A stretch of DNA of 64,000 bases from Isoetes taiwanensis (GCA_021234155.1 JAJEKV010000028.1:13348134-13412133); one strand, 5' to 3'. Numbered from the stretch's first letter, positions 12,180-22,903 are shown. Program-made: numbers and translations. Notes: generated by a model not told the origin, from the letters alone.

Positions 12180-12770
12180 AGAAAACAGAGGCGTAGCTGT
12201 GAAGGCCGGAGCTGTGGAAGCTGTGAAAACAGAGGTGTAGCTGTGAAGGCCGGAGCTGTGGTAAGCATGATTTTAAGCATTTCTGATCGCAAAACAGAGT
12301 ATGCTGCCGAAAGAAAAAGCTATGGCATACCTGTGCCTTTTTCGATCTAAGGAGAGATTAACAGAGCCGGAGAAGCAATACTGCGGCTTCAACAACGGCG
12401 CTCTTCAACAACGGCTGGGCCGAGGTTCTTAGAAAATTTTCTTGAGAGTTCGCCATAGCCAGCCAGGATCTTGAGAGTTCGCCATAGCCAGCCACGATTT
12501 CGTAAGTGTACCAAATTTCTTCTTCTCAAAAGGTATGTACCAAATCTCCCCCCTTTTTAATTTCAAATTTCGAAAATCTCCTCCCCTTTTCAATTTCAAA
12601 TTTCTAACTTAAGAGGTGGGAGAAAAAAAAAGCTAAATATTAAGAGAAAAAAGCAGAATAATAATAGAGTGTACGTAAGAAAAAAAAATACGGATATAGT
12701 GTGGACAATGGGTTATTTTTCTAAGGTTAATGGGTTATTTTTCTAAGGTTAATGGGAAAAAAAGCTGGTT
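12180..12770. repeat. cluster of short tandem duplications
   Basis: Three small tandem duplications lie close together. One contains GCCGGAGCTGTGG (12182-12262), one is CTTGAGAGTTCGCCATAGCC (about 12441-12500), and one is AATGGGTTATTTTTCTAAGG (about 12707-12755). They indicate slippage-prone DNA. Confidence 0.75.
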
Positions 12771-13390
12771 ACATTAATATATTATAAACATACCATTAAT
12801 TGGGCTATAATTTTATTAGTGTCGCCCATGTAAATATTTGAATTTTTGTCGCAAATTGATAGCATGGTTGTGTTTATATGTGTGCTTGTATAATCATATT
12901 TTACACCTTATGTTGACCTTAGGTAAAAATTTAACTTTGCGAAGATCATGATATAATTTACACCTTGTTTAACCCATTTTGAAGGTTCAAGACACAAAAT
13001 GGGGACAAGTACATATTAATATATAGGTCTAATGCTTATTAATAGATTTAATGCATAGGTCTAATAGGCTCTCGTAGGTTATAATGTGCATTATAGGTGC
13101 ATATGTTGCTATTTACATGTGCATTAGGCATTACTCTTTACATAGCTAAATATGAGCCCAAATGGTCCCCTCTTCATATAGCTATATGGTATGGTCCATT
13201 AGAAAGGGGGAGGGTCCATTGGATATGTGTCCATTAGATAATACATGGGGAGGGTCTATTTTTTATGGAAAATACGTAGGAAATTTATGGGGAGGGTATT
13301 TTTTCATAGAAAATACATAGGATGTTTGAAGGTTATTCATTTTCGACCTTCTCGGACTCTGAGCTTTGAAATTGCCCTTTTTTTACTCTG
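12771..13390. other. AT-rich spacer, no gene
   Basis: AT-rich DNA with short GGGGAGGGT-containing direct repeats near 13205-13290. No coding potential seen. Confidence 0.5.
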
Positions 13391-13393
13391 AGT

Positions 13394-13546
13394 TGCCTTT
13401 TTCGACTTGCGAGTCGAGAAAGGCCCTCAAACTTGCATTTTTCGCTTTGAGCTGCCTTTCTCGACTCGCTGACCCATAAAACCTGCGTTTCTCGCTTTGA
13501 GCTGCCTTTCTCGACTCGTGAGTCGAGAAAGGCCTTCTGACCCATA
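13394..13546. repeat. palindrome-repeat array, left half
   Basis: Units of roughly 70 bp contain a near-perfect 30-nt palindrome, GCCTTTCTCGACTCG plus its reverse complement, followed by CTTCTGACCCATAAAACC. Two palindromes (about 13395-13424 and 13504-13533) carry one or two mismatches. The array continues at 20506 after the alpha-beta insertion. Confidence 0.8.
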
Positions 13547-13727
13547 ATTCTGGGAAGGGACTCGCGAGAGACACAAAACCGGCCGATATAGATAGGCTTG
13601 TCATTCATCATAGCAGCAGTATACAATGTGTGGAAACTAGGGGGAGAGAGAGGGGATAGCCGACCATAGGAACAATATCGGACTACCCCCTAAAAAGAAA
13701 TTTGCCAAGGCAAAATAAAAGGGTAAT

Positions 13728-13804
13728 GGCGACAACTTCTCATCGGGATAAAAAACCCCGCCCTTTCGGGTTTTCGAGGAAAACCCTAATGAGAAATGGT
13801 CGCC
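13728..13804 (-). other. conserved hairpin module (copy in element alpha)
   Basis: On the minus strand this reads GGCGACCATTTCTCATT, then GGGTTTTCCTCGAAAACCC, GAAAGGGCGGGGTTTTTTAT, and a closing strand GATGAGAAGTTGTCGCC. The 17-nt outer arms pair except at two or three positions, and their sequence differs from all other copies in the window. See the findings for the full comparison. Confidence 0.75.
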
Positions 13805-14109
13805 AACAACCTTGAATGTGTTGCCTGGAGAACGGAGAGAAACGAGTTGATGGCGAACGCAAAATAGAGCACAACCCCAGCAAACGGCGAAAACCTCCCC
13901 CGAATGTGTCCATGGAGAACCGAAGGAGAGGGGTGATGGTGAACAGAAATAGAGCAGAACCCCAGCAGATGGCGGAAAACGGCGGAATCCTGCAAGCAAT
14001 ACCAAAAAACTCCCAAAAAGAACACCCGTAAATGGTCAGAGAAAACAAACAGCACAAGCTGCACCAAGAAGGTCCGAAAATGAAAACAGAGGAAAAAAGA
14101 ACATAACAG

Positions 14110-14360
14110 AAAAAGATAGCATCACCCAGCAGGTGGAGAACCATTATGTAAAAACATGCATCACCCTCGAGGTGGAAGTAAACAGCAGAAAGCATCACCC
14201 AGCGGGTGGAGAACCATTATGTAAAAATATGCATCACCCTCGAGGTGGAAATAAATAGCATCACCTGCAGGTGGAGAACAACACAACAAGAGAGCAATGG
14301 AACAGAAACATAAGAATAGCAGGGCGATGGAACAGAAACATAAGAATAGCAACACTCACA
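14110..14360. repeat. internal direct repeats of element alpha
   Basis: The phrase AGCATCACCCAGCNGGTGG, then GAGAACCATTATGTAAAAA and GCATCACCCTCGAGGTGGAA occurs twice in succession, with a third partial copy. A similar CATCACCCAGCGGGTGGA phrase recurs in beta near 15925, linking the two elements. Confidence 0.8.
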
Positions 14361-14544
14361 GGTGGAGAACAACAAAGAGGCATGAACAACAAAAAATACA
14401 AATGAAAAAGACTCATGCGCCACCGTCAGCAGGGCGGGAAGGGAGGGAAGCCACGAGAGGAGAAGAAGAGCTGCTATGAGAAGACGTCGATAACCGAGCC
14501 AAAATAAAAATGGTCTAATATAGGCGCTCGTCCCTTCCCAGAAT

Positions 14545-14571
14545 GGCGATCCGATGGCTCGGATCGATGGG
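14545..14571 (+). other. 27-nt hairpin linker between alpha and beta
   Basis: It contains CGATCCGA-TGGC-TCGGATCG and ends ATGGG. Together with the flanking inverted ends GTCCCTTCCCAGAAT and ATTCTGGGAAGGGAC it forms one continuous hairpin at the element junction. Confidence 0.85.
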
Positions 14572-16358
14572 ATTCTGGGAAGGGACTCGCGAGAGACACA
14601 AAACCGGCCGACTACCAAAGGACTTCCTCAACTATAAGCCTAGTCGTTGCGAAACCTCCAAGTGAAGCCGATAGCAAGAAGATACTCCTGCCACCACCCC
14701 CGAGCAGTCGGATAGGATAAAGGACGCAGAGAGAAAGGAGAGGAGCAAAAAAGAGGGCCGCCGGACGGAGGATCGAAGAGATGATAGGAACCGGTAGAAA
14801 TTAGGCGCTGAAGGATAGTGATGGGGCATGCGAATGAAGGCAAGCGAGCTAAAGAAATCGTATGACCACGGGCAAATTGGTCTCGTTCGGAGTGGCAGGA
14901 GGAGAAAGGAAACCGTGGTCCCAAAAGTCCGGAAGCTACACGCTGACGAGAACCAAAGCAGCCGAAAGCGAGCCGTGGGGGAGAAAATGAAGCTGAAAAA
15001 GAAGAGCCGAAAGCGCCTGCTATGGACGGTATCAGCTCAATGACCTGAAAAAGGAAAGGACATTAGAGAAAAAACAATGAAAAGAAAAGCACGCCGCCAT
15101 GATGACGGGCACCCGCAACAAGGCGATGAAAAAACAAACCACGTTAACGCTGCGATAATGCACATATGATATGAATGCGGATCACTTGGGATCATCAATA
15201 TTCGGGAAAAGAGGTCAAACCATAAACCAGATAAAGGAAGATGAATATCAAGAGTGGTAAGGTGAACCTAAAAAGCAACGTCTCAAAGCTTACCAATACA
15301 AGACAAACACCAACAGAATGAGCCAGCTCAGAGGAATGACAATAAGAAAAAAGAGGTTGACAACAAGAAGTCGAAAGCAAAGAAGTTCATAATGAGGAGA
15401 GTGAAAATGCCAAGGTCCGGTTCAGGGTAGCATAGGAGAAATGTGTAGTGATGTCAGAAGACAAATACCATATGCAAAAAGCCATGAATAAAGGCCCCAA
15501 TAGGAAAACAAACTGTGGCCAACGAGGGATGAGAGCGAAGAAGAGAATGTAGACATACTAGCACCGAGCAAAAGGAAGGTCAAGAAGGAAACTAAAGGTA
15601 ATTCGGAGTACAACGTAAAAGAAAAAATGAGGCGTAACTTCATAAACTATAAGCCCAGCCACCGCGAAACCGCCAGGTGTCGAGTCAGGTGACGAAGCGC
15701 GTAGCGAGGGTGAGACGAAGAGGAGTGCCAACGACCGTGAGCGCGAGAAGAATGAGAACATGTAGAAGGCACCCATTAACGATTAAGGAGAACACGAATG
15801 TGGATAATGGTGAAGCGGCAAACTGCAAAACTACAAGCACCCAAATTGATGTGAGCGATTAGAAATGAGAAAAAATCAACAATTCATGAAAAAAGAGGGG
15901 ATAGCATCATCCGGGGGGTGGAGAAAAGCATCACCCAGCGGGTGGAAGAAAACACATGATAAACAGAAATTTGTGTCCAAATATAGCTAAATAGCAAATA
16001 TGATGTATAAGGGTAGCACAATGCATGATGATAGCGAGCTACAAATGAAGTCCCCAAAAAAGACAATAAAGTTATGTTTTAAGCCCAAGGATAAATACGA
16101 GAAAAGAGGAATGCAAGCCAATGAACAAATCAACAAGAAAATAACCACAGACAAGAGCCCAACGGCTAGAAAAAGTGTAAAACACGATCGCTCTAATAAC
16201 AACATGAACAATGCTATAATCCCCAAAACCACATCAGATTATATACCGACAGAAAGCAGGATACGAAAAATGATCGAGTGAGCAGGGCTCCCCATAACTA
16301 AAAAATCAAGGAAAGAATATACAATATGAAAATACGACATGAAGTTTAAACCAATGAG

Positions 16359-16957
16359 GTGAATAGGCTTCAAAGGATAAATATGGTGCAAAAGAGCTCG
16401 CAAATGCAAAAACATGACAAAGTGCAAAAAACATGGCAAAGAGAAAAACGTGAAAGGTTGAATGAGTATAAGGAAGTGCCAAACGCAACATGCGGCGTAT
16501 CCAAAAAAAAAGCTAAATAGCACAAATACAAATGTCGTGTAAAACTAAGGCCAGAAAACCAAAAACTGAAAAGAACAATGGCAAGAACACAACGCCAAAC
16601 GACAAGGTGCCAAATAGGACCTAAAAGAGGTCAAACCATAAACCAGATAAAGGAAGATGAATATCAAGAGTGCTAAGGTGAGAGTGGAATTCATGAGGTG
16701 AATAGACGTCAAAGGATAAATATGGTGCAAAAGAGCTCGCAAATGCAAAAACATGACAAAGTGCAAAAAACATGGCAAAGAGAAGAAGGTGAAAGGTTGA
16801 ATGAGTATAAGGAAGTGCCAAACGCAACATGCGACGTATCCAGAAAAAGCTAAATAGCACAAATACAAATGACGTGTAATACTAAGGCCAGAAAACCAAA
16901 AACTGAAAAGAACAATTGCAAGAACACAACGCCAAACGACAAGGTGCCAAATAGGAC
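16359..16957 (+). repeat. large direct repeat inside element beta (about 260 bp x 2)
   Basis: The block 16359-16620 recurs at about 16697-16957 with few differences. Shared phrases include GGTGCAAAAGAGCTCGCAAA and CAAACGACAAGGTGCCAAAT. The short stretch between the copies (16625-16683) itself matches 15211-15268 (AAACCATAAACCAGATAAAG). Beta has grown by segmental duplication. Confidence 0.85.
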
Positions 16958-18047
16958 TCGGTAGCCCCTAGCAACGAGGGTCATAAGATCACTAAGGGAT
17001 ATCGACATTATCTCTACAATGTCTCTACATTGGCTCTACATTGTTTCTATCAGGGACATATGTACACAGTCCAAAAGAGTCGATTCATGATAAATAACCA
17101 ATCCCCCTATAGAAATGGAAAATACCCACATTCATGTATCTAAATAAAATTGAGTAAGCCACCACGTGATGAAAAAGTGGCAGAGATATCGGTCCACCAA
17201 CCTAAAGCCCATAAAGAACCAATAGAAGAAAAATCATCGAACACATAAAATGCATGTATCTAAGCAAAACGGAGGAGCCATAGCCCATAAAAAAATCAAT
17301 AGAATAAAAATCATCTAGCACATAGAAAAAATGCAGGTATCTAAGCAAAATGAAGGAACCACGATATGATACAAAAAATGTTTCCATTGATCGTATTCTA
17401 AGACAAGAAACCGTCAAAGAGTAGGTCCCATTATGTCTAGCAATGTCAAAGGCAACTCGAGATGCGAAAACAAGAAGAGAACCCGGTATAGTACTCATAA
17501 GAACCATCAAAAATCAATAATCGTAAAAGAATACTACAAAGGAACTTACCATAGTAAATATGTGAACAACAAGCAGCGACATGACCCTAAGCAAAAAACC
17601 CCCAATATATGGAATACTTGGAACACAAGCCATGTAGCAATATTGAAAATAACTAAGATGGCATACACAAGTCAGGTAACAATATTTAAACAACGGGCAA
17701 CAGACATAAAAAGACAAAGTGCAACCTGGCAAATGTGGTGAATAAATCTCGGGCAATCAAACGAATGAAACCATGAGAATGCAGCATATAAAATAGAAAA
17801 ACAACAGCACAGCCCGAGGAAACAACACATAGGCCACAGAAAGAAACTAAAGTAAAAATGCGGGCCAGAACATAGACAAGAAAATCAACCGGAATAACCC
17901 AGACAACTGTTGAAGAGTGCGGTGCATCAAAAAACAAGATAATCCACAAGTGCAAAAAATAAAACCCAACAACTAGGAAAAACCTAGAATGTAGAAGATA
18001 ATACCACCCGAATAACGTATACCACCTGAGCCAAGTGTAGTGCATCA

Positions 18048-18183
18048 CACATAAGATACAAACACAAGTGCAAAAGATAAAACCCAAACCACCATGGGGA
18101 AATCCTAAACACATAATAAGATACAAACACAAGTGCAAAAGATAAAACCCAAACCACCATGGGGAAATCCTAAACACATAAAA
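18048..18183 (+). repeat. 68-bp tandem duplication inside element beta
   Basis: Two nearly identical copies carry AAGATACAAACACAAGTGCA and CCACCATGGGGAAATCCTAA. Related but diverged copies lie at about 17935-18000 and 18530-18600. Confidence 0.85.
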
Positions 18184-20478
18184 GAATGCCACATATAACC
18201 ACATGGGAACCACAATATAAAAAATAGCATACAAAAGAGATACATGTCGGAGAAATAACACGCAATGGAGGCCATACTGCAACCTACCATGGAATGCATC
18301 AATGTAAAAAAGACAAATGCAACCCGGAAGATGGTGGCCACAAATCTATAGGCAATAAAAAGATATTAAACCAAGAGACTGCAGCGTAGAATTATCAAAA
18401 CAAGACAACATCCCAAGTAAACGACCACAAGACGAAACGAGGTAAAAAGTGAGCCAGAACATAAACAAGAGAAAAACAGCGCGAGGAGAGCATAGACCCA
18501 TTTAAATAGTATGGTGCATCGAATCCACGATAAACACAAGTGCAAAGAAGAAAAATCCGAAAACAACCATGAAAAAGCCTCAAATTCAAAGGATAATGTC
18601 ACATATATAAAAAACAGATGTCCATCAACTTGGAAAAGGTAACATACGAAGGAGATAACATGGGAGGGAAAACCACCCCCTAAAACAAAAACCCCTAGAT
18701 GCTAATGCAATTATGAATAAGACATGAGAAAAACCTAACAATCGAAAACCCCGCATAGGAAAAAGAAAAGGGACACCCAAATGATAGAAAATATAATGTA
18801 AATGTGACTCAGTGAAATTCCCGAGGGGGTCGTGTAAAGGGGGCATAAGATAACCTATGTAACCATTATAACAGTAAGAAGGAAATATGCCAGAAGGAAA
18901 AGTTGGGGAAAACAAGGAGCAAACAAAATGTAAATATAAGGAAGAGTAAAGATAGATCGATAAGGGAGAGTACTCGAATGTATAAGGGAAACTGAACTAA
19001 TGGTAGGTAAAGATAGGTCGAGAAGTGGATGGCTAAAAGGCAAAAAGAAGCTAAAAGGAGGCTAAAGTAATAAGTCTGGTATAGAGAGAAGAAAAGACAT
19101 GTGGAGAAAATCGCAGAGCCAAAGAGGTGAAAACAAGAAAAATTAAACAAGTGCAACCACCATAAAACAATCGCGACCATCATAAATATTGGAAAACAAT
19201 TAAACTTACCTCAGAGGGGCTGGGCCCGAACTGATGAAAAGCAAGTAGAGACATCTAGAGGGGCATAGGCAGCATCAGTAGAGGCATCTAGAAGATTCAT
19301 GGAGCCAGAGCTAGAGTTTTGAACCAGGCTCGGAGTTGAGAGAAATGGTTGTGGGATTGGAAACCCAGGTGAGATATGGGTAGAAAGTGGTACAATAAGG
19401 AGAATCAGATTTCGATAGAAATTGCAGAATTGGGGCCAGGGCAAAACTTCCAATCATCCCAGAAGTGTCCGCTTGATGGTAGGTACGAAAACAGAAAAGA
19501 ATTTGCAGCAATGGCAGTGGTGACAGACGTTGGAACCCAAAGAAAGGCTAAACCAAAGAAAAGCTGGCTATGGCAGTGGTGCTAGATCATGAGATGGGCG
19601 AGGAGAGGATGCTGCCATCATACAGGACTAAGGGGCTGAGCCCATCGCTTAGGAAGAGGCGAAGGCCAGCTGAGGGAGAAGGAGAGCTACGAGAAAGAAA
19701 ACAACGAAGTAGAAGGGCGGTTTGGTTGGAGCAGATCGAAGCACGCAGATGCCCACATGGAAGAGATCAAACGAACAATCAGAGGAGAAGAATGAGAATC
19801 TGAGCATGATGGAAGAGATTAAACCCATAATGAAAAGAAAAAGGGATGATACAAATGAGACTTAGAACCTGAAAACATATCGAAGTAGACTACTCCCAGT
19901 CGAAAGGATCGGATCCAACCACGGAGCTCATCACCGGCACAGATCGAGATCGCAACAAACCGTGCCAAGCCGAAAAGAAGGAACTCGATACCAGCAGAAC
20001 GGAAAGAACGGACTCCAGCAACTGCATATGCTGCCCACAAGAATCGTGCCCACCGAAGCACGCATGCGAGTGCTACAGGAGGGATGAGTACATGCAATAG
20101 GAAAGAGGAGACATGCACAGCGTGAGAGCAACACGGTTAGCAAGATCTAAACAGAAAACATAGGAAGAACAAGATTGCACAAATTGCACAAATCCCGATG
20201 ATATTGAAAACCTTCAAGAGGATGATCGAGGAAAACTCGCCAAGCAGAAAGCGGAGACAACGAGGCTGAGACGCGATCCGGTAGTGATGCCAGACAAGAG
20301 ATTCGATGAAGAGAAAAACATCGTGGACAAGAGATTCGATGAAGAGAAAAACGTCGTGGACAGGGGCATCATGGACGAGGGAAGCCACGAGAGGAGAAGA
20401 AGAGCTGCTATGAGAAGACGCCGATAACCGAGCCAAAATAAAAATGGTCTAATATAGGCGCTCGTCCCTTCCCAGAAT

Positions 20479-20505
20479 AGCGATCCGATGGCTCGGATCG
20501 ATGGG
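20479..20505 (+). other. terminal hairpin of element beta
   Basis: Same stem as the alpha-beta linker (CGATCCGA-TGGC-TCGGATCG, then ATGGG), with one base change at its first position. It is directly followed by host repeat sequence. Confidence 0.85.
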
Positions 20506-20710
20506 AAACCTGCGTTTCTGGCTTTGAGCTGCCTTCTGACCCCTAAAACCTGCATTTTTCGCTTTGAGCTGCCTTTCTCGACTCGCGAGTCGAGAAAGGC
20601 CTTCTGACCCCTAAAACTTGCATTTTTCGCTTTGAGCTGCCTTTCTCGACTCGCGAGTCGAGAAAGGCCTTCTGAGCGTTTTTCCCTCTGAGCTGCCTTT
20701 CTCATGCCTG
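20506..20710. repeat. palindrome-repeat array, right half
   Basis: Two perfect 30-nt palindromes (20571-20600 and 20639-20668), GCCTTTCTCGACTCG plus its reverse complement, are separated by CTTCTGACCCCTAAAACTTG and GCATTTTTCGCTTTGAGCT. These units match those left of element alpha. Confidence 0.9.
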
Positions 20711-20858
20711 TATTTTCCAAAATGATGCACACTAATAGACAAAAATTCCAATTATGGCCAGTTTTCGGGTCGGGGTGCTTCTTTTTGTGTAAATTAACAG
20801 GGTTCCGAAAAAAAATGGGAATGGAATGAGTCCCACTTTAATTAAATACGACTTTTAA

Positions 20859-21599
20859 CATTTCGAACCTCAATAGTAAAATATGGCAGACAAACATGAT
20901 TTAGCATTGTGGAGAATCATTTTGTGGGCTTGGGTATATGTATGCTTTGAGAAATTTGGAGTCTTCGATGATATTTTGGGAGTGTACTTGGAGCTTCCAG
21001 AATAATGTATGGAGCAGGAAAATGACGCCAATGGTTTAGTAACCATATATGGTTATGTGTGCGTGATATGATATGAGAGGTGGTTGTGAATGAGAGGTGG
21101 TTGTAAATATATAAGATGTAATATACAACTATGATATGATAATATATGAGTTTTTGTAAATTCATCTTCAAATTGTTCTATTTATATTTTGAATGTTGAA
21201 AATCGTTTGCAAGTGTCTCCTCATCTTTAAGTGGTACCTCTGAAGGTTTCTCTGTCAAAATTAGTACTGTCCATGATAAGGTTTATCAAATCTTCGAAGG
21301 GCCCACTCCAAATTCCATGGTGAGCATGAAAAATAGAACCGCGTATTTTCCTGGGGGCAAAAGCTTGTTGAATGCAAAATCTGTTACGCAAATTAGATTT
21401 TAATGCAAAATCTGGCTCTGAAGAATCCTAGGAAAAGGCATTTTGCACTCATTTTAGCTAATTGGTTTTCTTTTTAGCTAACTTTTGATCCAGATTGCCA
21501 TTTTTAGCTAATTGGAATGTGGCTTCATGCCATGGAGTTGCAAAATTGAAGGATATAAGTTACTGGTGAATTGCTTGGTAGATTTCAATGAGATAATCT
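20859..21599. other. no gene recognised
   Basis: AT-rich single-copy-looking DNA between the 10.4-kb block and the next paired elements. A GAGAGGTGGTTGTAAAT-type doublet near 21075-21110 is the only structure noted. Confidence 0.5.
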
Positions 21600-21768
21600 A
21601 TTCTTGCACTGCGACTCGCATGAAACCAACAACATCCTTTCTAACCTCTTCTATCTTTGTCCTTTTGTCCGGCAAAGGACAATCTTCAGCCTTTCTCCTC
21701 GGATCTAGTATTTGAAGTTCTCTGGTATCGGGATGTTGTTGGTTTCATGCGAGTCGCAGTGCAAGAAT
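21600..21768 (-). mobile_element. element epsilon: 169-bp fold-back, partner of zeta
   Basis: Perfect 38-nt inverted arms (21600-21637 and 21731-21768) start ATTCTTGCACTGCGACTCGC and enclose about 93 bp of unrelated sequence. The right arm is directly followed by a 26-nt hairpin tract and then element zeta. No coding capacity. The ends resemble those of alpha/beta in starting with ATTCT. Orientation is chosen by analogy with the other pairs and is uncertain. Confidence 0.7.
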
Positions 21769-21794
21769 GTCATCGATTCGCGTAGCGAATCGGC
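21769..21794 (-). other. 26-nt hairpin linker between epsilon and zeta
   Basis: Contains CGATTCGC-GTA-GCGAATCG. On the minus strand it reads GCCGATTCGC...GCGAATCGATGAC and aligns with the alpha/beta linker (CGATCCG...CGGATCGATGGG). Confidence 0.85.
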
Positions 21795-22570
21795 ATTCTT
21801 GCACCAGACGAGCATGCATGCATTGCATGCGTCGCATGCATGCATCGCATGCATTTTAGGCCGCTCATCAGGTTGGGGATCGCTACTTATTGCAGAGTTC
21901 TTCATCGACGTTTCATCGGTGCTTTCTCATCTCTCAGCGGTATCCATGGCTCCCACCCTTCCCCCCCTTAAAATTGTTATTTATATGTTCATATTTGTTA
22001 TAATTGTCGGCGTGGCGGCGTCCACCACCCCTCGCTTTTTTGAGGCGTAAATGTTGTTTTTGTCGCGTGGCACGCGTGAGCCCCTCGCCGAGGTTTTTTT
22101 CTCTATTAGTTTTTACATTTGGTGATGTGCGAGGTCGGGGGTGATGCGCGACGGTATTCTCGTGGAGCGTGGGTTTTTGTGGGAACGTTTAGCAGCCCTG
22201 CGTTGTCAAGCCCCTTGCCGAGAGTTTATCGCTAGGGTTTTTCCTCGAAAACCGAGAAAGGGCGGGGTTTTTAATCCCCCGATAAGCTCTCGGCAGTACA
22301 CTAGCCAACATCGTAGCACACAATTTTATTTGGGGTCCGGTGTTATAACTGGATATTCCCTATGTTATAACAAATATGAACATATAAATAACAATTTTAA
22401 GGGGGAAGGGTGGGAGCCATGGATACTGCTGAGAGATGAGAAAGCGCCGATGAAACGTCGATGAAGAACTCTGCAATAAGTAGCGATCCCCAACCTGATG
22501 AGCGGCTAAAATGCATGCGATGCATGCATGCGACGCATGCAATGCATGCATGCTCGTCTGGTGCAAGAAT
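21795..22570 (-). mobile_element. element zeta: fold-back element with near-identical ~210-bp arms
   Basis: The ends are ATTCTTGCACCAGACGAGC and its exact complement. Behind them the two arms match for over 200 bp with only a handful of differences, through GCATGCATGCATTGCATGCG, GGTTGGGGATCGCTACTTAT and TAAAATTGTTATTTATATG, up to TTATAA. The loop (about 22003-22364) contains a hairpin module and GGGGTCCGG. Hairpin tracts flank both sides (21769-21794 and 22571-22596). There is no coding capacity. The alternating purine/pyrimidine GCATGC runs are unusual. The ORFs overlapping it are artefacts. Confidence 0.7.
22216..22295 (+). other. conserved hairpin module (copy in element zeta)
   Basis: Outer arms TGCCGAGAGTTTATCG and CGATAAGCTCTCGGCA pair almost completely. 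Inside lie GGGTTTTTCCTCGAAAACC, GAGAAAGGGCGGGGTTTTT and AATCCCC. Compare the element gamma copy, where the outer arms are TGCCGAAGGCTTATCAC / GTGATAAGCTTTCGGCA. Confidence 0.85.
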
Positions 22571-22596
22571 GCCGATTCGCTACGCGAATCGATGAC
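22571..22596 (+). other. 26-nt hairpin at right edge of zeta
   Basis: Exact reverse complement of the epsilon-zeta linker, so zeta is bracketed by mirror-image hairpins. Host-like DNA starts with ATTATGATAG. Confidence 0.85.
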
Positions 22597-22903
22597 ATTA
22601 TGATAGAATTCAATGGAACTCCTACATGGGAAGCAGGTTGTTGTTGTCCATGTTTGCTAAGCTATGAGTACATCTGCATCTACTTCTAAACAAGGCAATG
22701 CATAAGTGGTTGGTTCATGACATGAGAAAGTGTTAGTCAGATATCATCATCTCACAGCATTTTGGATGTTAACCATGTTAATGTTTAGTCTAAAACAATA
22801 GCATGCATTAGAAATTTTTGGTTGCCATTTTAGCTGTATTTCATATCTACCTAGCATGGGTTCTATCATGATCTCACATATTTATCTTGGCTATTATCAG
22901 CAG

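Larger units (their letters stand above)
13547..14571 (+). mobile_element. element alpha: Helentron/Helitron2-like, non-autonomous
   Basis: The left end is ATTCTGGGAAGGGAC (13547-13561). The matching inverted end GTCCCTTCCCAGAAT lies at 14530-14544 and is followed by a 27-nt tract (14545-14571) holding the stem CGATCCGA / TCGGATCG with loop TGGC. A subterminal inverted repeat with a hairpin beyond the right copy is the asymmetric-end layout described for Helentron/Helitron2-type rolling-circle elements. The family assignment is inference. The interior has no conserved coding capacity. It carries a hairpin module (13728-13804, minus), short direct repeats with CACC-NNNN-GGTG cores (14110-14280) and AACAGAAACATAAGAATAGC repeats (about 14300-14355). 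It is joined head-to-tail to element beta. Confidence 0.65.
14572..20505 (+). mobile_element. element beta: 5.9-kb Helentron/Helitron2-like element
   Basis: It starts with the same ATTCTGGGAAGGGAC and CTCGCGAGAGACACAAAACC as alpha. It ends with the same last ~100 bp, including GTCCCTTCCCAGAAT (20464-20478) and the hairpin tract (20479-20505), and then host sequence resumes with AAACCTGCG. The size would allow an autonomous element, but I find no Rep or helicase coding region. The minus-strand openings are hydrophobic, Ser/Phe/Leu-rich low-complexity text. From about 15.2 to 19.2 kb the plus strand is strikingly T-poor and A-rich. Internal duplications are numerous. It is probably a composite, non-autonomous copy. 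Confidence 0.6.
10492..20858. mobile_element. 10.4-kb block bounded by 27-bp inverted repeats
   Basis: The left end (10492-10518) begins TTAAAAGTCGCATTTAATTA. The right end (20832-20858) is its reverse complement with one mismatch in 27. Just inside both ends lie similar GACTCA-containing motifs. Inside are a polypurine tract, a 190-codon ORF, a palindrome array and the alpha-beta elements, so it is a nested structure. No clear target-site duplication flanks it and no transposase is visible. It may be a large non-autonomous DNA transposon (for instance Mutator-like with captured sequence). Alternatively the inverted repeat, which contains the palindrome TTTAATTAAA, may be partly coincidental. 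Confidence 0.45.

Noticed and set aside
13394-13546. CRISPR-like array
   Set aside because: Units are few, the spacers are themselves conserved, and no cas genes are present. The organism is a plant.
13637-20436. Many long minus-strand openings of hydrophobic, Phe/Leu/Ser-rich text
   Set aside because: They overlap each other in several frames and arise from the T-poor plus strand of elements alpha and beta. No domain or codon signature is present.
22216-22295. Self-cleaving ribozyme (hammerhead, twister or HDV-like) in the hairpin module
   Set aside because: I could not place the conserved CTGANGA/GAAA of a hammerhead or the twister core. The TCCTCG loop is only a faint echo of HDV-like L3. 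A covariance search would be decisive.
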